From Mycolicibacterium sp. HK-90 (GTDB lineage: Bacteria; Actinomycetota; Actinomycetes; Mycobacteriales; Mycobacteriaceae): 64,000 nucleotides of DNA. The notes beneath the pieces were generated by a model, which made no database searches, was not told where the DNA came from, and saw nothing but the letters and a program-made list of their open reading frames with translations. The stretch spans positions 62,001 through 126,000 of the forward strand of contig NZ_CP129613.1 in NCBI RefSeq assembly GCF_030486405.1, given 5' to 3'. This document shows, piece by piece, positions 19,506 to 28,700 of the stretch. Numbering within the stretch: position 1 is the first letter of the stretch; every line of letters starts with the position of its first letter. A program made the position numbers and the translations under genes.

Positions 19506-21068
19506 ATGGGCGACAAGGTAAAAGCCACGCCGTCGGAGTTGAAGAGCACTGCGGAGATATTATTGAGGCCCCGTCCGAAAGGGCCGGATTCAGACGCGGG
19601 AAGCTTCGACGGGCCGTTTGAGCCTCCTGATCAGCTGCACTCCACCGTGGCGGCGTGTAATCGTCTTGACTCCTCTGCCCATGCGTTAGCGCAAGCGTTT
19701 GCTGCCGGCGACTGCGAGGCGGAGCGATTGGCTGCGGCGCTGAAAGCCACGGCCGTCGCTTACGAGCAACTCGACGAACAGAATCAGGCGGTGCTTGACA
19801 GGCAGATGAGGGGTGACAACACGTCGCCTCCGATTAAACCGATTCCTCCCGATCTTACAACTATGCCTGAATCCTTTAAAGTTCCTCTCTTTGATGCTCA
19901 AGATACGGAGATTGATGAGGATTACTTTTTGGGCTGGGAAGATGCAGTGCACGCGATTTATGATCACGACCCGCGGGCCCTATCATTGAACTACTTTCGG
20001 GACCGATGGAAGGGATACCGGACCACACTGCAGATACACGCGGAGAAATTCGTCGTCGTCGCCGATTGGGATGGCGATGCCGCAGCCGCCTGCAGGAGTG
20101 CCATGGGAAATTTGCGAGACTGGTGGATGAACATGGCGGACGAATGTTTACGTCTGGCCAACGAGGCCCAAAAGGTTCTCGATGCGCACGATAAACTTGT
20201 TGCGGAACACCCCGATGAAAACGACGTGCGTTACTACAACACTTTGAATCGCGCACAGAAAATGTACAAATACCCGGAGTACAACGGTAGATCGAAAACG
20301 GCCCGGGATGAATATGCAAGCAAAATTGGAATCACGGCAAGTAGGCCGGGTGGGCCGCCAGCGATTTCTGGGGTTCCGGCGGTAAACGCGGGCGAGGTGG
20401 GATCAAATCCCAACGCGCAACCTCCCGGCGGACCCGGTAGCCCCGGAGGACCCGGTGGCGGCCCCGGCGGTGGTGGCGGTGGCACCCCAGAAATGCCAGA
20501 AATGCCCAAGACGCCCGAGGTGCCGTCGATGTCGCCTGCGGGCATGGACCCCGCAGCGAGTGGCCAGCCTTCGGGTTCGCCTAGCGGCGGTTCGCCCTCG
20601 GGTGGCTCGCCGAGCGGCGGCTCTCCTGGCGGCGGCGCTCCGAGCGGCGGCTCTCCAAGTGGCGCGCCCACCGGGATGCCCGAGGGGCCTGCCACGGACG
20701 TACCGGCGCTCGATGAGCCGACGCTGAGTCCGGCGTCCGCGGGTGGTGGCGGCGGCGCGCCCGGGGGCGGCGGCGGGGACATTCCGAAGACGCCGTTGGC
20801 GCCTGCGGTGGGCGCGGAAAACGTTGCGCCCACGAAGGGTGGCCCGGGCATCCCGGCCGGGGCGCCGGGTGCACCCGGCGCGGCCGGTGGCATGGGTGGC
20901 GGCATGGGCGGCATGGGCGGCGGCCATGGTCAGGGCGGCCAGGGTAATGAGAAGCGCCGCAATCCCAAGCTTGCGCCGGACGAGGAACTCTACAAGGAGG
21001 ACCGCGCGTGGACCGAGGCTGTCATCGGCAACCGTAAGCGAACTGACGTCAAGGACACCAACAAGTAG
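19506..21068 (+). CDS. espB: EspB, secreted ESX-1 pore-like protein
   Basis: The product is 520 residues (460 in M. tuberculosis). The N-terminal PE/PPE-like helical domain has the export motif YEQLD at 86-90 and a WDG turn at 188-190, as in Rv3881c. A long Gly/Pro/Ser-rich tail follows, and the extreme C-terminus keeps the family signature LYKEDRAWTEAVIGNR. EspB is secreted, forms heptamers and is clipped by MycP1 in M. tuberculosis. The ATG follows AGAGGA at 9-base spacing. It reads forward with espK and converges on espL, unlike M. tuberculosis where all three are reverse. Confidence 0.94.
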   Translation: MGDKVKATPSELKSTAEILLRPRPKGPDSDAGSFDGPFEPPDQLHSTVAACNRLDSSAHALAQAFAAGDCEAERLAAALKATAVAYEQLDEQNQAVLDRQMRGDNTSPPIKPIPPDLTTMPESFKVPLFDAQDTEIDEDYFLGWEDAVHAIYDHDPRALSLNYFRDRWKGYRTTLQIHAEKFVVVADWDGDAAAACRSAMGNLRDWWMNMADECLRLANEAQKVLDAHDKLVAEHPDENDVRYYNTLNRAQKMYKYPEYNGRSKTARDEYASKIGITASRPGGPPAISGVPAVNAGEVGSNPNAQPPGGPGSPGGPGGGPGGGGGGTPEMPEMPKTPEVPSMSPAGMDPAASGQPSGSPSGGSPSGGSPSGGSPGGGAPSGGSPSGAPTGMPEGPATDVPALDEPTLSPASAGGGGGAPGGGGGDIPKTPLAPAVGAENVAPTKGGPGIPAGAPGAPGAAGGMGGGMGGMGGGHGQGGQGNEKRRNPKLAPDEELYKEDRAWTEAVIGNRKRTDVKDTNK

Positions 21069-21076
21069 CAGAAAAG

Positions 21077-21114
21077 AATTCGCCGGCGACACCAATGGGT
21101 GTCGCCGGCGAATT
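21077..21114. terminator. bidirectional terminator between espB and espL
   Basis: A perfect 17-bp inverted repeat with a 4-base AATG loop lies between the convergent espB and espL genes. A T-rich tail (TTTCGTTTT) follows on the plus strand and an A-rich stretch (GAAAAG) precedes it, so it can stop transcripts from both sides. Confidence 0.9.
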
Positions 21115-21133
21115 TCGTTTTACGCCAAGCGAT

Positions 21134-21478
21134 TCAGTTTCCGAACTGCTGGGTGTCCTCCGCAGTCAGCTCCGCGACCATCGCGTCGAGCCGTTCGCGG
21201 TCGGCTTCGATGGATTCGGTTGCGGCCGCTGTGGCCTTCTGGATCGCCTCGTTGAGGCGCTGCTGGACCTCGGGAGCGCCCAGTCTCAGCAGGCCATCTT
21301 TGATGTACAGATCTTGGAGCTGGTGGTGACCGTCCAGGGTCACCTCCACGGTCTGCGCTTCGTCTGTGGCCGTGAATGTTTCGTTGTTCATCTTGTGTAG
21401 TTGATCGTCCATGAGCGACTGCAACTGTTGGGCTTGACGCAGAACCGCGGCAACCTGCGGGTGAATTTCGTCGGTCAC
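21134..21478 (-). CDS. espL: EspL, YbaB/EbfC-fold ESX-1 protein
   Basis: The product is 114 residues with a GTG start, matching EspL (Rv3880c, 115 aa). It has the YbaB-type pattern of an N-terminal helix, then the beta core with F-x-A-T-D-E-A-x-T-V-E-V-T at about residues 35-48, then a long C-terminal helix. EspL is a cytosolic factor reported to stabilise Esp substrates in M. tuberculosis. It lies about 70 bases downstream of eccE1 on the same strand and so joins the mycP1-eccE1 operon. Confidence 0.92.
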   Translation of the reverse strand: MTDEIHPQVAAVLRQAQQLQSLMDDQLHKMNNETFTATDEAQTVEVTLDGHHQLQDLYIKDGLLRLGAPEVQQRLNEAIQKATAAATESIEADRERLDAMVAELTAEDTQQFGN

Positions 21479-21550
21479 GTCGACCTCGGATCTTCAGTCA
21501 TAACTACTCCTCCCGACCCTTCTGGGACCCCTCTCCCAGGAAGTTTGATG

Positions 21551-22945
21551 TCACTGCTCCAACGCCATCTGGTAGCGGCTCTCCTCGCGTGGATTGATCA
21601 GCGAGATGGGCAGCTGCCGGTGCCGCGGTGTGTCAATGAAGTTGGGCCGCATGATGACTCGGCCGACACCTTGATGCGGACCCAGATATGTCGTCGCCTT
21701 GGGCCAGGCCACCCGCGGCACGCGCCCGACCCGTCCGTTGATCATTGTGGCGAACTCGCGGAACTGTGGGCCAAGGGTCACCACGGCGCCGGATGCGGCG
21801 GAGCGGATGACGAACTGCGTGAACAGTCGGGCGTCGCCCAGGTTGATGCTGACATCGACGTTGTCGAACGGCATGTACACCGGGTAGCGGTCGGAGGTCT
21901 CGCCTACGAGCACGCCGGCCGAACCGATCGGCAGTTCATAGTGCTTGTCGGACACCGGGGTGACCCCCTGCAGGGCCGCCCGTTGCCCGCCGTGGAGGCA
22001 GAAGAACCCGCGTGGTGTTGTGGGACTGGACAAGGTGGTCAGCAGTACCGTGGAGGTCGGAGCCTGGCCGGGGCGAATCCGAACGCACGTCGTGGTGTGA
22101 TCGGCACGCGCCGACCACCAGACGTCCGGGCCGCCGGGCGCGTTGTACGCTGCGGTGAAGGTACTACGGCCCTTGATTACCGACCAGGTCTCCTTTTCGA
22201 AACTGATCTCGGTGGCCTTGTCGTAATCGTCGAAGCTGCGCGAACACCGCGCATCAATTCCATTGCTGGCCAACTGATCCGCGATGCGTGTGGCCGAGGC
22301 TACGAGGTACCGGGCAAGTCCAGACACGCCGCTGTCACGCCGCTGCGCCGCGCGCCGGGTCTTCTCGGGGTCGGCGCGTAGCACGATCCATGTCCGGCGG
22401 TTCGCGGGGGCCGGATACGGGCCCACCACCTGCTCGTAGAGCGCGACCAGACTGGCAGGTGCGGTCTTGCCGACGCGATAACCGGCCGAGACGACATCGG
22501 CCTCCAGGTCGGGGCAGTGCGCCCGCAGCAGCCTCTCGACCAGCTTGGTACTGACGGTGTCATCGGTTACGGCACCGCCGTTGACGATCACGGTCGGGGT
22601 GAACGGCCTTGGTATCAACTCGATTACCGCAACCAGGTAGTCACCCTGCCAACGCACGGCGACGTGGTCGCCCGGCATCACTGTGGCCCCGACCGCAGGT
22701 TCCGACGGCACATCGGGGGTACTGCGGTGGCGTCGCCGCCACGCAAAGACGGCCCTGACCCATCCGGTGAGCCGGTAGCCGCGGATGGTCAGCACCGAGA
22801 AGATGGCGATCAGCGCCGACAGCGTGATGCCCAGCCACAGCAGGTTGAAGTGCAGGCACACCGCGATGCACGCCGGGATCAGCGTGGCCGCCCAGATGGC
22901 GTGGCCCGTCGTGAAGCGAAAACCGAACTGCCGCAGGAAGTTCAT
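21551..22945 (-). CDS. eccE1: EccE1, ESX-1 membrane channel component
   Basis: The product is 464 residues (462 in M. tuberculosis). Two N-terminal transmembrane helices (about residues 10-55) precede a large domain with conserved blocks GDHVAVRWQG, ANRRTWIVLRADPE and TTYLGPH. EccE sits at the periphery of the ESX inner-membrane complex. The frame is open upstream into mycP1, but the ATG at 22945 shares one base with the mycP1 stop and gives the family N-terminus MNFLRQFGF. Confidence 0.96.
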   Translation of the reverse strand: MNFLRQFGFRFTTGHAIWAATLIPACIAVCLHFNLLWLGITLSALIAIFSVLTIRGYRLTGWVRAVFAWRRRHRSTPDVPSEPAVGATVMPGDHVAVRWQGDYLVAVIELIPRPFTPTVIVNGGAVTDDTVSTKLVERLLRAHCPDLEADVVSAGYRVGKTAPASLVALYEQVVGPYPAPANRRTWIVLRADPEKTRRAAQRRDSGVSGLARYLVASATRIADQLASNGIDARCSRSFDDYDKATEISFEKETWSVIKGRSTFTAAYNAPGGPDVWWSARADHTTTCVRIRPGQAPTSTVLLTTLSSPTTPRGFFCLHGGQRAALQGVTPVSDKHYELPIGSAGVLVGETSDRYPVYMPFDNVDVSINLGDARLFTQFVIRSAASGAVVTLGPQFREFATMINGRVGRVPRVAWPKATTYLGPHQGVGRVIMRPNFIDTPRHRQLPISLINPREESRYQMALEQ

Positions 22946-24291
22946 CAGCGCCGCCGCAACGCACGTCGGGTCATCGCCGCGATCCCGAGGATCAGCGCGA
23001 GCGCGGCCCCGGCGACCACCACACCGGTGATTGGACCACGGTCTGGCGGCGGGATGTACACCGGTGGAGGAACTTCCTTGACCCGGAACGGTGCCTTCTT
23101 GGGTCCTTCGGGGATCTCCCACGTCAACGCGGCCACTGGATCGACCACACCGGCACCGACGTAGTTGTCGACGCCGCCACCGGGATGACGCGCGGTGGCG
23201 GTGATCCGGTTGATCACCTGGGCCGGCGTCAGATCGGGGAAGCGCTGCTTGACCAGCGCGGCCAGACCGGAGACAAAGGCGGCCGAGAATGAGGTGCCGT
23301 TGAGCGGTACCGGACCGTCCTCACCGGGAGTGGCGTTGATCGGTTGGCCTTCGTAGCCCAACGCGGTGAGGTTCTCGCCCGGAGCGGCTGCGCCCACCCA
23401 CGGGCCCGACATCGAGAAGTTGCTCGGCTGACCGTTCTGGCTGACGCTGCCGACGGTGAGCACCAGCGGGTCGTACCAGGCCGGGCTGACGATGGTCTGC
23501 ACGCCCTTCCAGCCGCGCGCGTCGGCCGGGACTGACGCGTCCGGCGGCGGGTTCTGCGTGCAGTCCTGGCCGGTGTTTCCGGCTGCGACGACGATCACGG
23601 CGCCCTTGACATTCACGGCGTAGTTGATGGCCGCACCCAGGCTGCTCTCATCGATGCGGCGGGTCACCTTGTAGCAGGCGGCCTCACTGATGTTGATCAC
23701 CTGAGCGCCCATATTGGCCGCGTGGACAACCGAACGGGCCAGGCTGCGGATCGAACCCGCGGTCTGGGTGGTGTTCGGGTCGTTGGGATCCTGGCGTGAA
23801 CCTTTGGGTTGGAACGCCGCGGACGTCTGTCGCAGCGAAATCAGTCGCGCATCGGGGGCAACTCCGATGAATCCGTCCGTGGGGGCTGGCCGACCGGCGA
23901 TGATCGACGCGGTCAGAGTTCCGTGGGAGTCGCAGTCGGACATCCCGTTGCCTGCGGCGTCGACGAAGTCTCCGCCGGGTTCGGCCGGGACGCGGGGGGA
24001 GCCATTGACCCCGGTGTCGATCACCGCGACAGTTACGCCCGCGCCAGTTGCGAACTTCTGCGCCTCGGCGAGCTTCAGATAGTCCGCTGCCCACGGCTTG
24101 TCGGCGAAATTGGAGTTCGGCATGACCGTCGGGGCGGCGCAGATCTTGCGCTGCTCCATCGGCTGGTCCGGGCCGGTTTCATCAGGGGGAACGGCTGCGG
24201 CATCGATCGCCGGTGGATCAATCGCCCACGCTGGCGGTGCACTAAAAAATGCCAGCAAAACCGCCAGCAGCATCACGGCTAAGCGCTGCAC
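22945..24291 (-). CDS. mycP1: MycP1, ESX-1 mycosin (membrane-anchored subtilisin-like protease)
   Basis: The product is 448 residues (446 in M. tuberculosis). A signal peptide (1-23, ending APPAWA) is followed by a subtilisin domain with the catalytic triad Asp92 (AVIDTG), His123 (DSHGT) and Ser334 (NGTSFSAAF) and oxyanion Asn239 (AAGNTG). A Pro-rich segment and a C-terminal transmembrane helix (about 417-440) anchor it in the inner membrane with the protease outside. It is required for ESX-1 secretion and processes EspB. It begins the reverse operon mycP1-eccE1-espL. Confidence 0.97.
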   Translation of the reverse strand: MQRLAVMLLAVLLAFFSAPPAWAIDPPAIDAAAVPPDETGPDQPMEQRKICAAPTVMPNSNFADKPWAADYLKLAEAQKFATGAGVTVAVIDTGVNGSPRVPAEPGGDFVDAAGNGMSDCDSHGTLTASIIAGRPAPTDGFIGVAPDARLISLRQTSAAFQPKGSRQDPNDPNTTQTAGSIRSLARSVVHAANMGAQVINISEAACYKVTRRIDESSLGAAINYAVNVKGAVIVVAAGNTGQDCTQNPPPDASVPADARGWKGVQTIVSPAWYDPLVLTVGSVSQNGQPSNFSMSGPWVGAAAPGENLTALGYEGQPINATPGEDGPVPLNGTSFSAAFVSGLAALVKQRFPDLTPAQVINRITATARHPGGGVDNYVGAGVVDPVAALTWEIPEGPKKAPFRVKEVPPPVYIPPPDRGPITGVVVAGAALALILGIAAMTRRALRRR

Positions 24292-24636
24292 GCCTCACAC
24301 TCCCCCGACCACATTTGACACACCCGTTGTGTGCTGGTGCACATTCAGCAAACTCAAAAGCATGTGCTCAGCAATGCATATTCTGACTTTAAGCCGCCCC
24401 GCTCTTTGCACGCAGGCAATCATAAGGGTGACTAGGTGACGCTGATAACGCTTTGTGTTCGCAGTGAGTGTTGCACCTGGCAAACCCGACCGCACACCGG
24501 GTGACCCCAAGATTTTGGTGCGCGCTGTGGTGGTTGTGGGCGGATAGCATCGCTGAGCGAGGCAGCCGCGAGGGAGCCGCCGGCGCGGCGGTGGGATCAA
24601 GGTTGGAGGGACGTAGCCAGCGAGAGGGGTGGCGGG
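24292..24636. other. 345-base divergent intergenic region, island border
   Basis: This region lies between reverse mycP1 and the first forward gene of the toxin island and must hold both promoters. It is noticeably AT-richer near 24340-24430. I see no long coding frame and no certain promoter elements. A purine-rich site (GAGAGGGG) precedes the TTG at 24637. If gene order in relatives runs directly from mycP1 to ptsH, this is the left border of the insertion. Confidence 0.5.
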
Positions 24637-25473
24637 TTGGGCCGCTCGGTTGACGTTGTTGTATCGGAGCTGCATCTGGCAGCGACGCGTATGCAGGATG
24701 CCGCTCAGCGTCTGCAGGACGGGTTGTCCAGTGTGGACCTCGAAACCCGTGAGTTGCTGGGTTCGGGATGGAAGGGCGACGCGGCCTCCGCGTTCGGTAA
24801 GGCCTGGGAGCAGTGGCATGGCGGCGCAGGCCAGGTCGTTCGTGGCTTGCAGACGATGTCGCGGTTGCTGACAGAGGCCGGGAACTCCTACGGCCAGACT
24901 GATCAGCAAGCCGCCGGCACGATTGGCTCGTCAGGTCAGGCGATGGATGGGTCGAGCGCCAGTGCACCTGGAACCAGTCCCTCCGCGCCGGGGACCGTGG
25001 GTGCTGCTGGCCCGCCCGGCGGCAGCACAGATAGCGCGGAAAGCTCAGCAGCCGGTGTGGGCGCGGAGCTGGCCCAGCAGATTCCGCAGCTGGCTCAACA
25101 GATGACGGCGCCGGTCACGCAACTGGGACAGGTTATTGGTCAGTTGGCGCAAGGGCTTGCACAAGCCGGGCAGACGGCAGCGCAGATCGCCACGCAGGCG
25201 GCGCAACAATCAGGGCAGGACCAGCCCGCTCGTGCCGAAGAGGACGGCCAGAAGGATGACGACGAATCCGACAAGGACAAGTCGTCCGAAGGGCTCGAAG
25301 GAGACGACGACAAACAGGACGCCGAGGGGAAACAGTCCCACGCGACGGCGGCCTCTGATGAGCAATCAACGTTGCATGCGCCCGTAGAGACCGCCGTTGG
25401 TGAATCGTCGCGATCGGGCGAGCAGTCGCGAGTACGTCACGATGGTGGCGCCGCTGAGACATCGGAGATCTAG
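24637..25473 (+). CDS. WXG100 protein with long Gln-rich and acidic tail
   Basis: The product is 278 residues with a TTG start. Residues 1-95 are a WXG100-type hairpin with WKG at 45-47 and the export motif YGQTD at 85-89. A Ser/Gly/Pro linker (95-145), a Gln/Ala-rich helix (148-200) and a strongly charged Asp/Lys/Glu tail (205-240) follow. The plan closely parallels the ESX-1 protein at 15043. It stands first in the toxin operon, so it probably acts as a secretion partner of the large toxin and may travel with it through ESX-1. Confidence 0.82.
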   Translation: MGRSVDVVVSELHLAATRMQDAAQRLQDGLSSVDLETRELLGSGWKGDAASAFGKAWEQWHGGAGQVVRGLQTMSRLLTEAGNSYGQTDQQAAGTIGSSGQAMDGSSASAPGTSPSAPGTVGAAGPPGGSTDSAESSAAGVGAELAQQIPQLAQQMTAPVTQLGQVIGQLAQGLAQAGQTAAQIATQAAQQSGQDQPARAEEDGQKDDDESDKDKSSEGLEGDDDKQDAEGKQSHATAASDEQSTLHAPVETAVGESSRSGEQSRVRHDGGAAETSEI

Positions 25474-25485
25474 GGGGCAGTGACG

Positions 25486-25770
25486 ATGTTGGTGGTGGAT
25501 TTCGGTCAGCTTCAATCGGCGGTCGATCACATGGCCGCATTCGGGCGTGACGTCGGCGAATGTCTAGAGGACGTCGACCGCGCCATGGCGATGTTGCGGG
25601 CGACTTGGCACGGGGAAGGGTCCGACGCGCAGGCGCAAGCTCAGCAGCAGTGGGAGGACGGCGCCGAACAGATGAAGAAGGCCTTGTCGACCTTGGAGCA
25701 GATCGCGAAGACCGCGCATACGAACTACAAGAATGCGGTCGACAAGAACAAGCTCATGTGGCAGGTATGA
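25486..25770 (+). CDS. WXG100-family small protein, toxin partner
   Basis: The product is 94 residues with a canonical WHG turn at 41-43 between two helices. A Tyr at 81 lies in the export-motif position, but the acidic residue is one place late (YKNAVD), and the protein ends in MWQV. A GTG at 25480 could start it, but the ATG at 25486 has AGGGGG eight bases upstream. It overlaps the giant toxin gene by 4 bases (ATGA). This resembles the EsxE/EsxF-CpnT arrangement, in which small Esx proteins next to the toxin gene support its export. Confidence 0.85.
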   Translation: MLVVDFGQLQSAVDHMAAFGRDVGECLEDVDRAMAMLRATWHGEGSDAQAQAQQQWEDGAEQMKKALSTLEQIAKTAHTNYKNAVDKNKLMWQV

Positions 25771-28700
25771 CCGCGTCTGATGGTCGCTTCGAGGTCGATC
25801 CGGATGCGCTGATTCGTAATGGGCGGGAGCTGGGGTCGCTGGGCACCCAGTTGGGAATGCTCTCAGATTCGTTGGGTGCGGCATTGTCGGGCGGGATTGC
25901 CTCGGGTCTCGATCCAGCTGGGCTGAACTTCGGGCTGACGTACGCGGATTTGGCTCAGAATTTCGCCAATTACCTGGCCGACGCTGCTAACGCCTTGAAA
26001 TCTCAGGGCTACATGTTGGAAGCCACGGGTTTCAACTACAAGAACGCTGACGCCGCCTCGACGGTCGGAGGGCCGGGCCCTGCCGGCGGCGTTGGGGAAG
26101 TACCGGCTACAACGGCGGCGGCGGATGCCCCTCTCGGCCCGAATGGGACCTTCGTCCCGCCACCCCCGGGATGGGCCATCGTCGAGGCCTTGGTGAGATT
26201 GCCGTGGCCGTCAGGGGTCCCCGCGTTGATGAGCCTGAACGCTGCGCAGTGGAAAAACTACGCCAACGGATTCGTGGCAGTCCAGGCGAGCGTCGATAGA
26301 GCGAAAGCCTCTGTGGCCCTTGATGTTCAGCACCTCGCCGAGGGGCCGAAGATTAACGAGGCACTGCAGACCCTGGGCGACAAGGTGTCGCACTTGGCCA
26401 AGCTGGCCAAGGAGACGGCGACCAAAATTGAGGAGTTCGCCAAGGGCGTGCAGGAGGCCCAGGACGCGATCCGCCGGATCCTGGACAGGATGTCGCTCAG
26501 CGGCGTGATCGACACGGTCAAAGGAATCTTCACCGGCGACGGTGCCAGGATCGTTCGCGAGATCGCCCACGATGCGCGCGCCGTCTTGAACTATCTGCAG
26601 AGCATCGTCAAGGCGATCGTCGGCGTACTCGGGCAGCTGATCGAAGAGATCGGCGATGCGGCGACGGCGTTGCAGGAATGGGTCAAGCCAAGGCTGGAAC
26701 AGGTGTTCGGCGAGGAAGTGGGCGGGGCCCTATTCACCGCGTTCAAGACATATACCGACTTTCAGGTAGGCGTTGTCTCGGGTGTGATCGGCACCGTGGC
26801 AGGGGTGGTGGCGATGGCTGATCCCGACACGTGGATAGGCATGTACGACGTAGCGATGATGGTGGTCCAGGATCCGTCGAAAGCAGACGACGTGTTGGTG
26901 GCCATGGGCAAAGAGTTTGTCGCGTGGGACAAGTGGTCGGGAGATCATCCAGGCCGGGCGGCGGGGGAGGCAGGGTTCAACATCCTTTCGTCGTTCGCTC
27001 CCGGAGGCCCATTGTCGAAGGCCGGACTTGCAGCGAAAGGGATGAGAGCAGCCAAAGGTGCCATGGCTGCGGACGGGAAACTCAGCAAGCTCGGAGATCT
27101 GACCAGGCTGGGGTCGGGCAAGGGCAAACTGGAAGGGCTGGACAGTCCCGGTCCGTCCAAGGCACCTGAGCTTCCAGAATTCGCGCCAACACCGGGTATC
27201 CCTGAATCCGTCATTGGCTCCAAGGGGCCCAACGACTTTGGTGCACCGGTGAGCCGGCCCGGCCCTGACGGGCACGTCGGGTCCCCGGAATCGTCGGCAC
27301 CTCGCGGCTATCACGGAGGAGGCGGCGACGATCCGCCCGACCCACCAGGACGTGCTACGGGGCCGTCGGAATCCGTACCGGCTCATTCCTCTGGACCGTC
27401 GCCGCAGTCGCCGTCCAGTACGGGGCCCGGTCATCCGGTCGACTCCCCACATTCGCCCGGGTCGTCGACGCCCAACCATTCGCCATCGTCGGGCGGTCCG
27501 GTGACACCCAGCGTCACCCATGCACCCGAATCATCCGGTCCTGCATACACTCCGGATTCGAGTCAGTCGCAATCCGGGAACGGTCAGACACCGGCCACTC
27601 ATGAGCCGAGTGCACCCGAGTCCCGGCAATCAGCGGACGGTGCAAGCCGTCCAGACCATGGCAGCGCGCCGCATTCGCCGGACCGGGCTGGCGACGGCCA
27701 GGCGCCAAATGCAAACCATGACCCAAATTCTGGCGAGCACAGTGGACGAGCGGATGAACGCGCGAACACGCCAGCTGATCAACTCCCCGCCCAGACCCCC
27801 TCGGCGGAGCATCCTGCGAGCCCTGAGCGTACTGCGACCGATGGAGCAAGTCCGGGGGAGCAGTCCCAGCCACCCGGTGACAGCCACACGGGTCGGCCAG
27901 ATTCCGGCGTTACGCCGGCAGGCATGATGCCCATGGTCGGTGGGCCGATCGCGTCGCATGCCCAAGGCCCAGTGCATGGCCCGGTCGACAGCCAAGGGTC
28001 GTCTGCCAAGCCGCAGACGTCTGATCCTGCTTCCCGCAACTCCGACGCCAAGACTCCACACACAACCTCACCGGACAACACACGGGCACAGTCAGCCGCG
28101 GCCACCGGCCCTGCGCCAGGCAACACGCCAACAGCGCCGGTGAAATCTACTACGGGAGAAACTGCAACGGGCGGACCGAACCGGCCGGGGTCAGAGGCAA
28201 CTACCCCGAGACCAGGGGACACTACACGCGACGATGCACCGCCGCACGACCGTGAACCGCACAAAACGTCCACCGACGATACGACCGACAAACCCAGTGA
28301 TCAGCCTGACCCGCCTCCGTCCGAGCAGGACGCTGGCGCCGGAACCGGGTCCAATAGCGAAGTGTCGGATCGGTCCGGTCCGGTGGGCAATCCGGCGGAC
28401 GAGCGGGTATTCGGACCGCACGAGTTGGGCCGCGTTGAGAATCCCGCCTATCAGTCGGCGGTGGAGCATGCGCTTCGGACGTCTGGCGGCGAGTACTCCG
28501 CGCATGCCGACCCGCGCACAAATGACTACGGACGCCTCATCAACGACGGCGGGCCGGAAGTGCCTGGACGATCGAACAACTGCCTTGATTGCTCGTTGTC
28601 CGCCTTGTCTTCGTTCCGGGGCGATCCGACTGTCTCCGCACCGCGGTATCCAGACAGGTTGCCGGACGGCTCGATCGATAAATGGAGCGGCGAGAAAAGC

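Noticed and set aside
20234..21095. Long reverse-strand frames opposite the espB tail
   Set aside because: They are mirror products of the Gly/Pro/Ser-rich repeat DNA of espB and have no RBS or domain.
25560..25766. Upstream extension of the giant toxin frame
   Set aside because: It overlaps the WXG100 gene in another frame and reads as Arg-rich shadow; the ATGA overlap at 25767 gives the correct ESX-type N-terminus.
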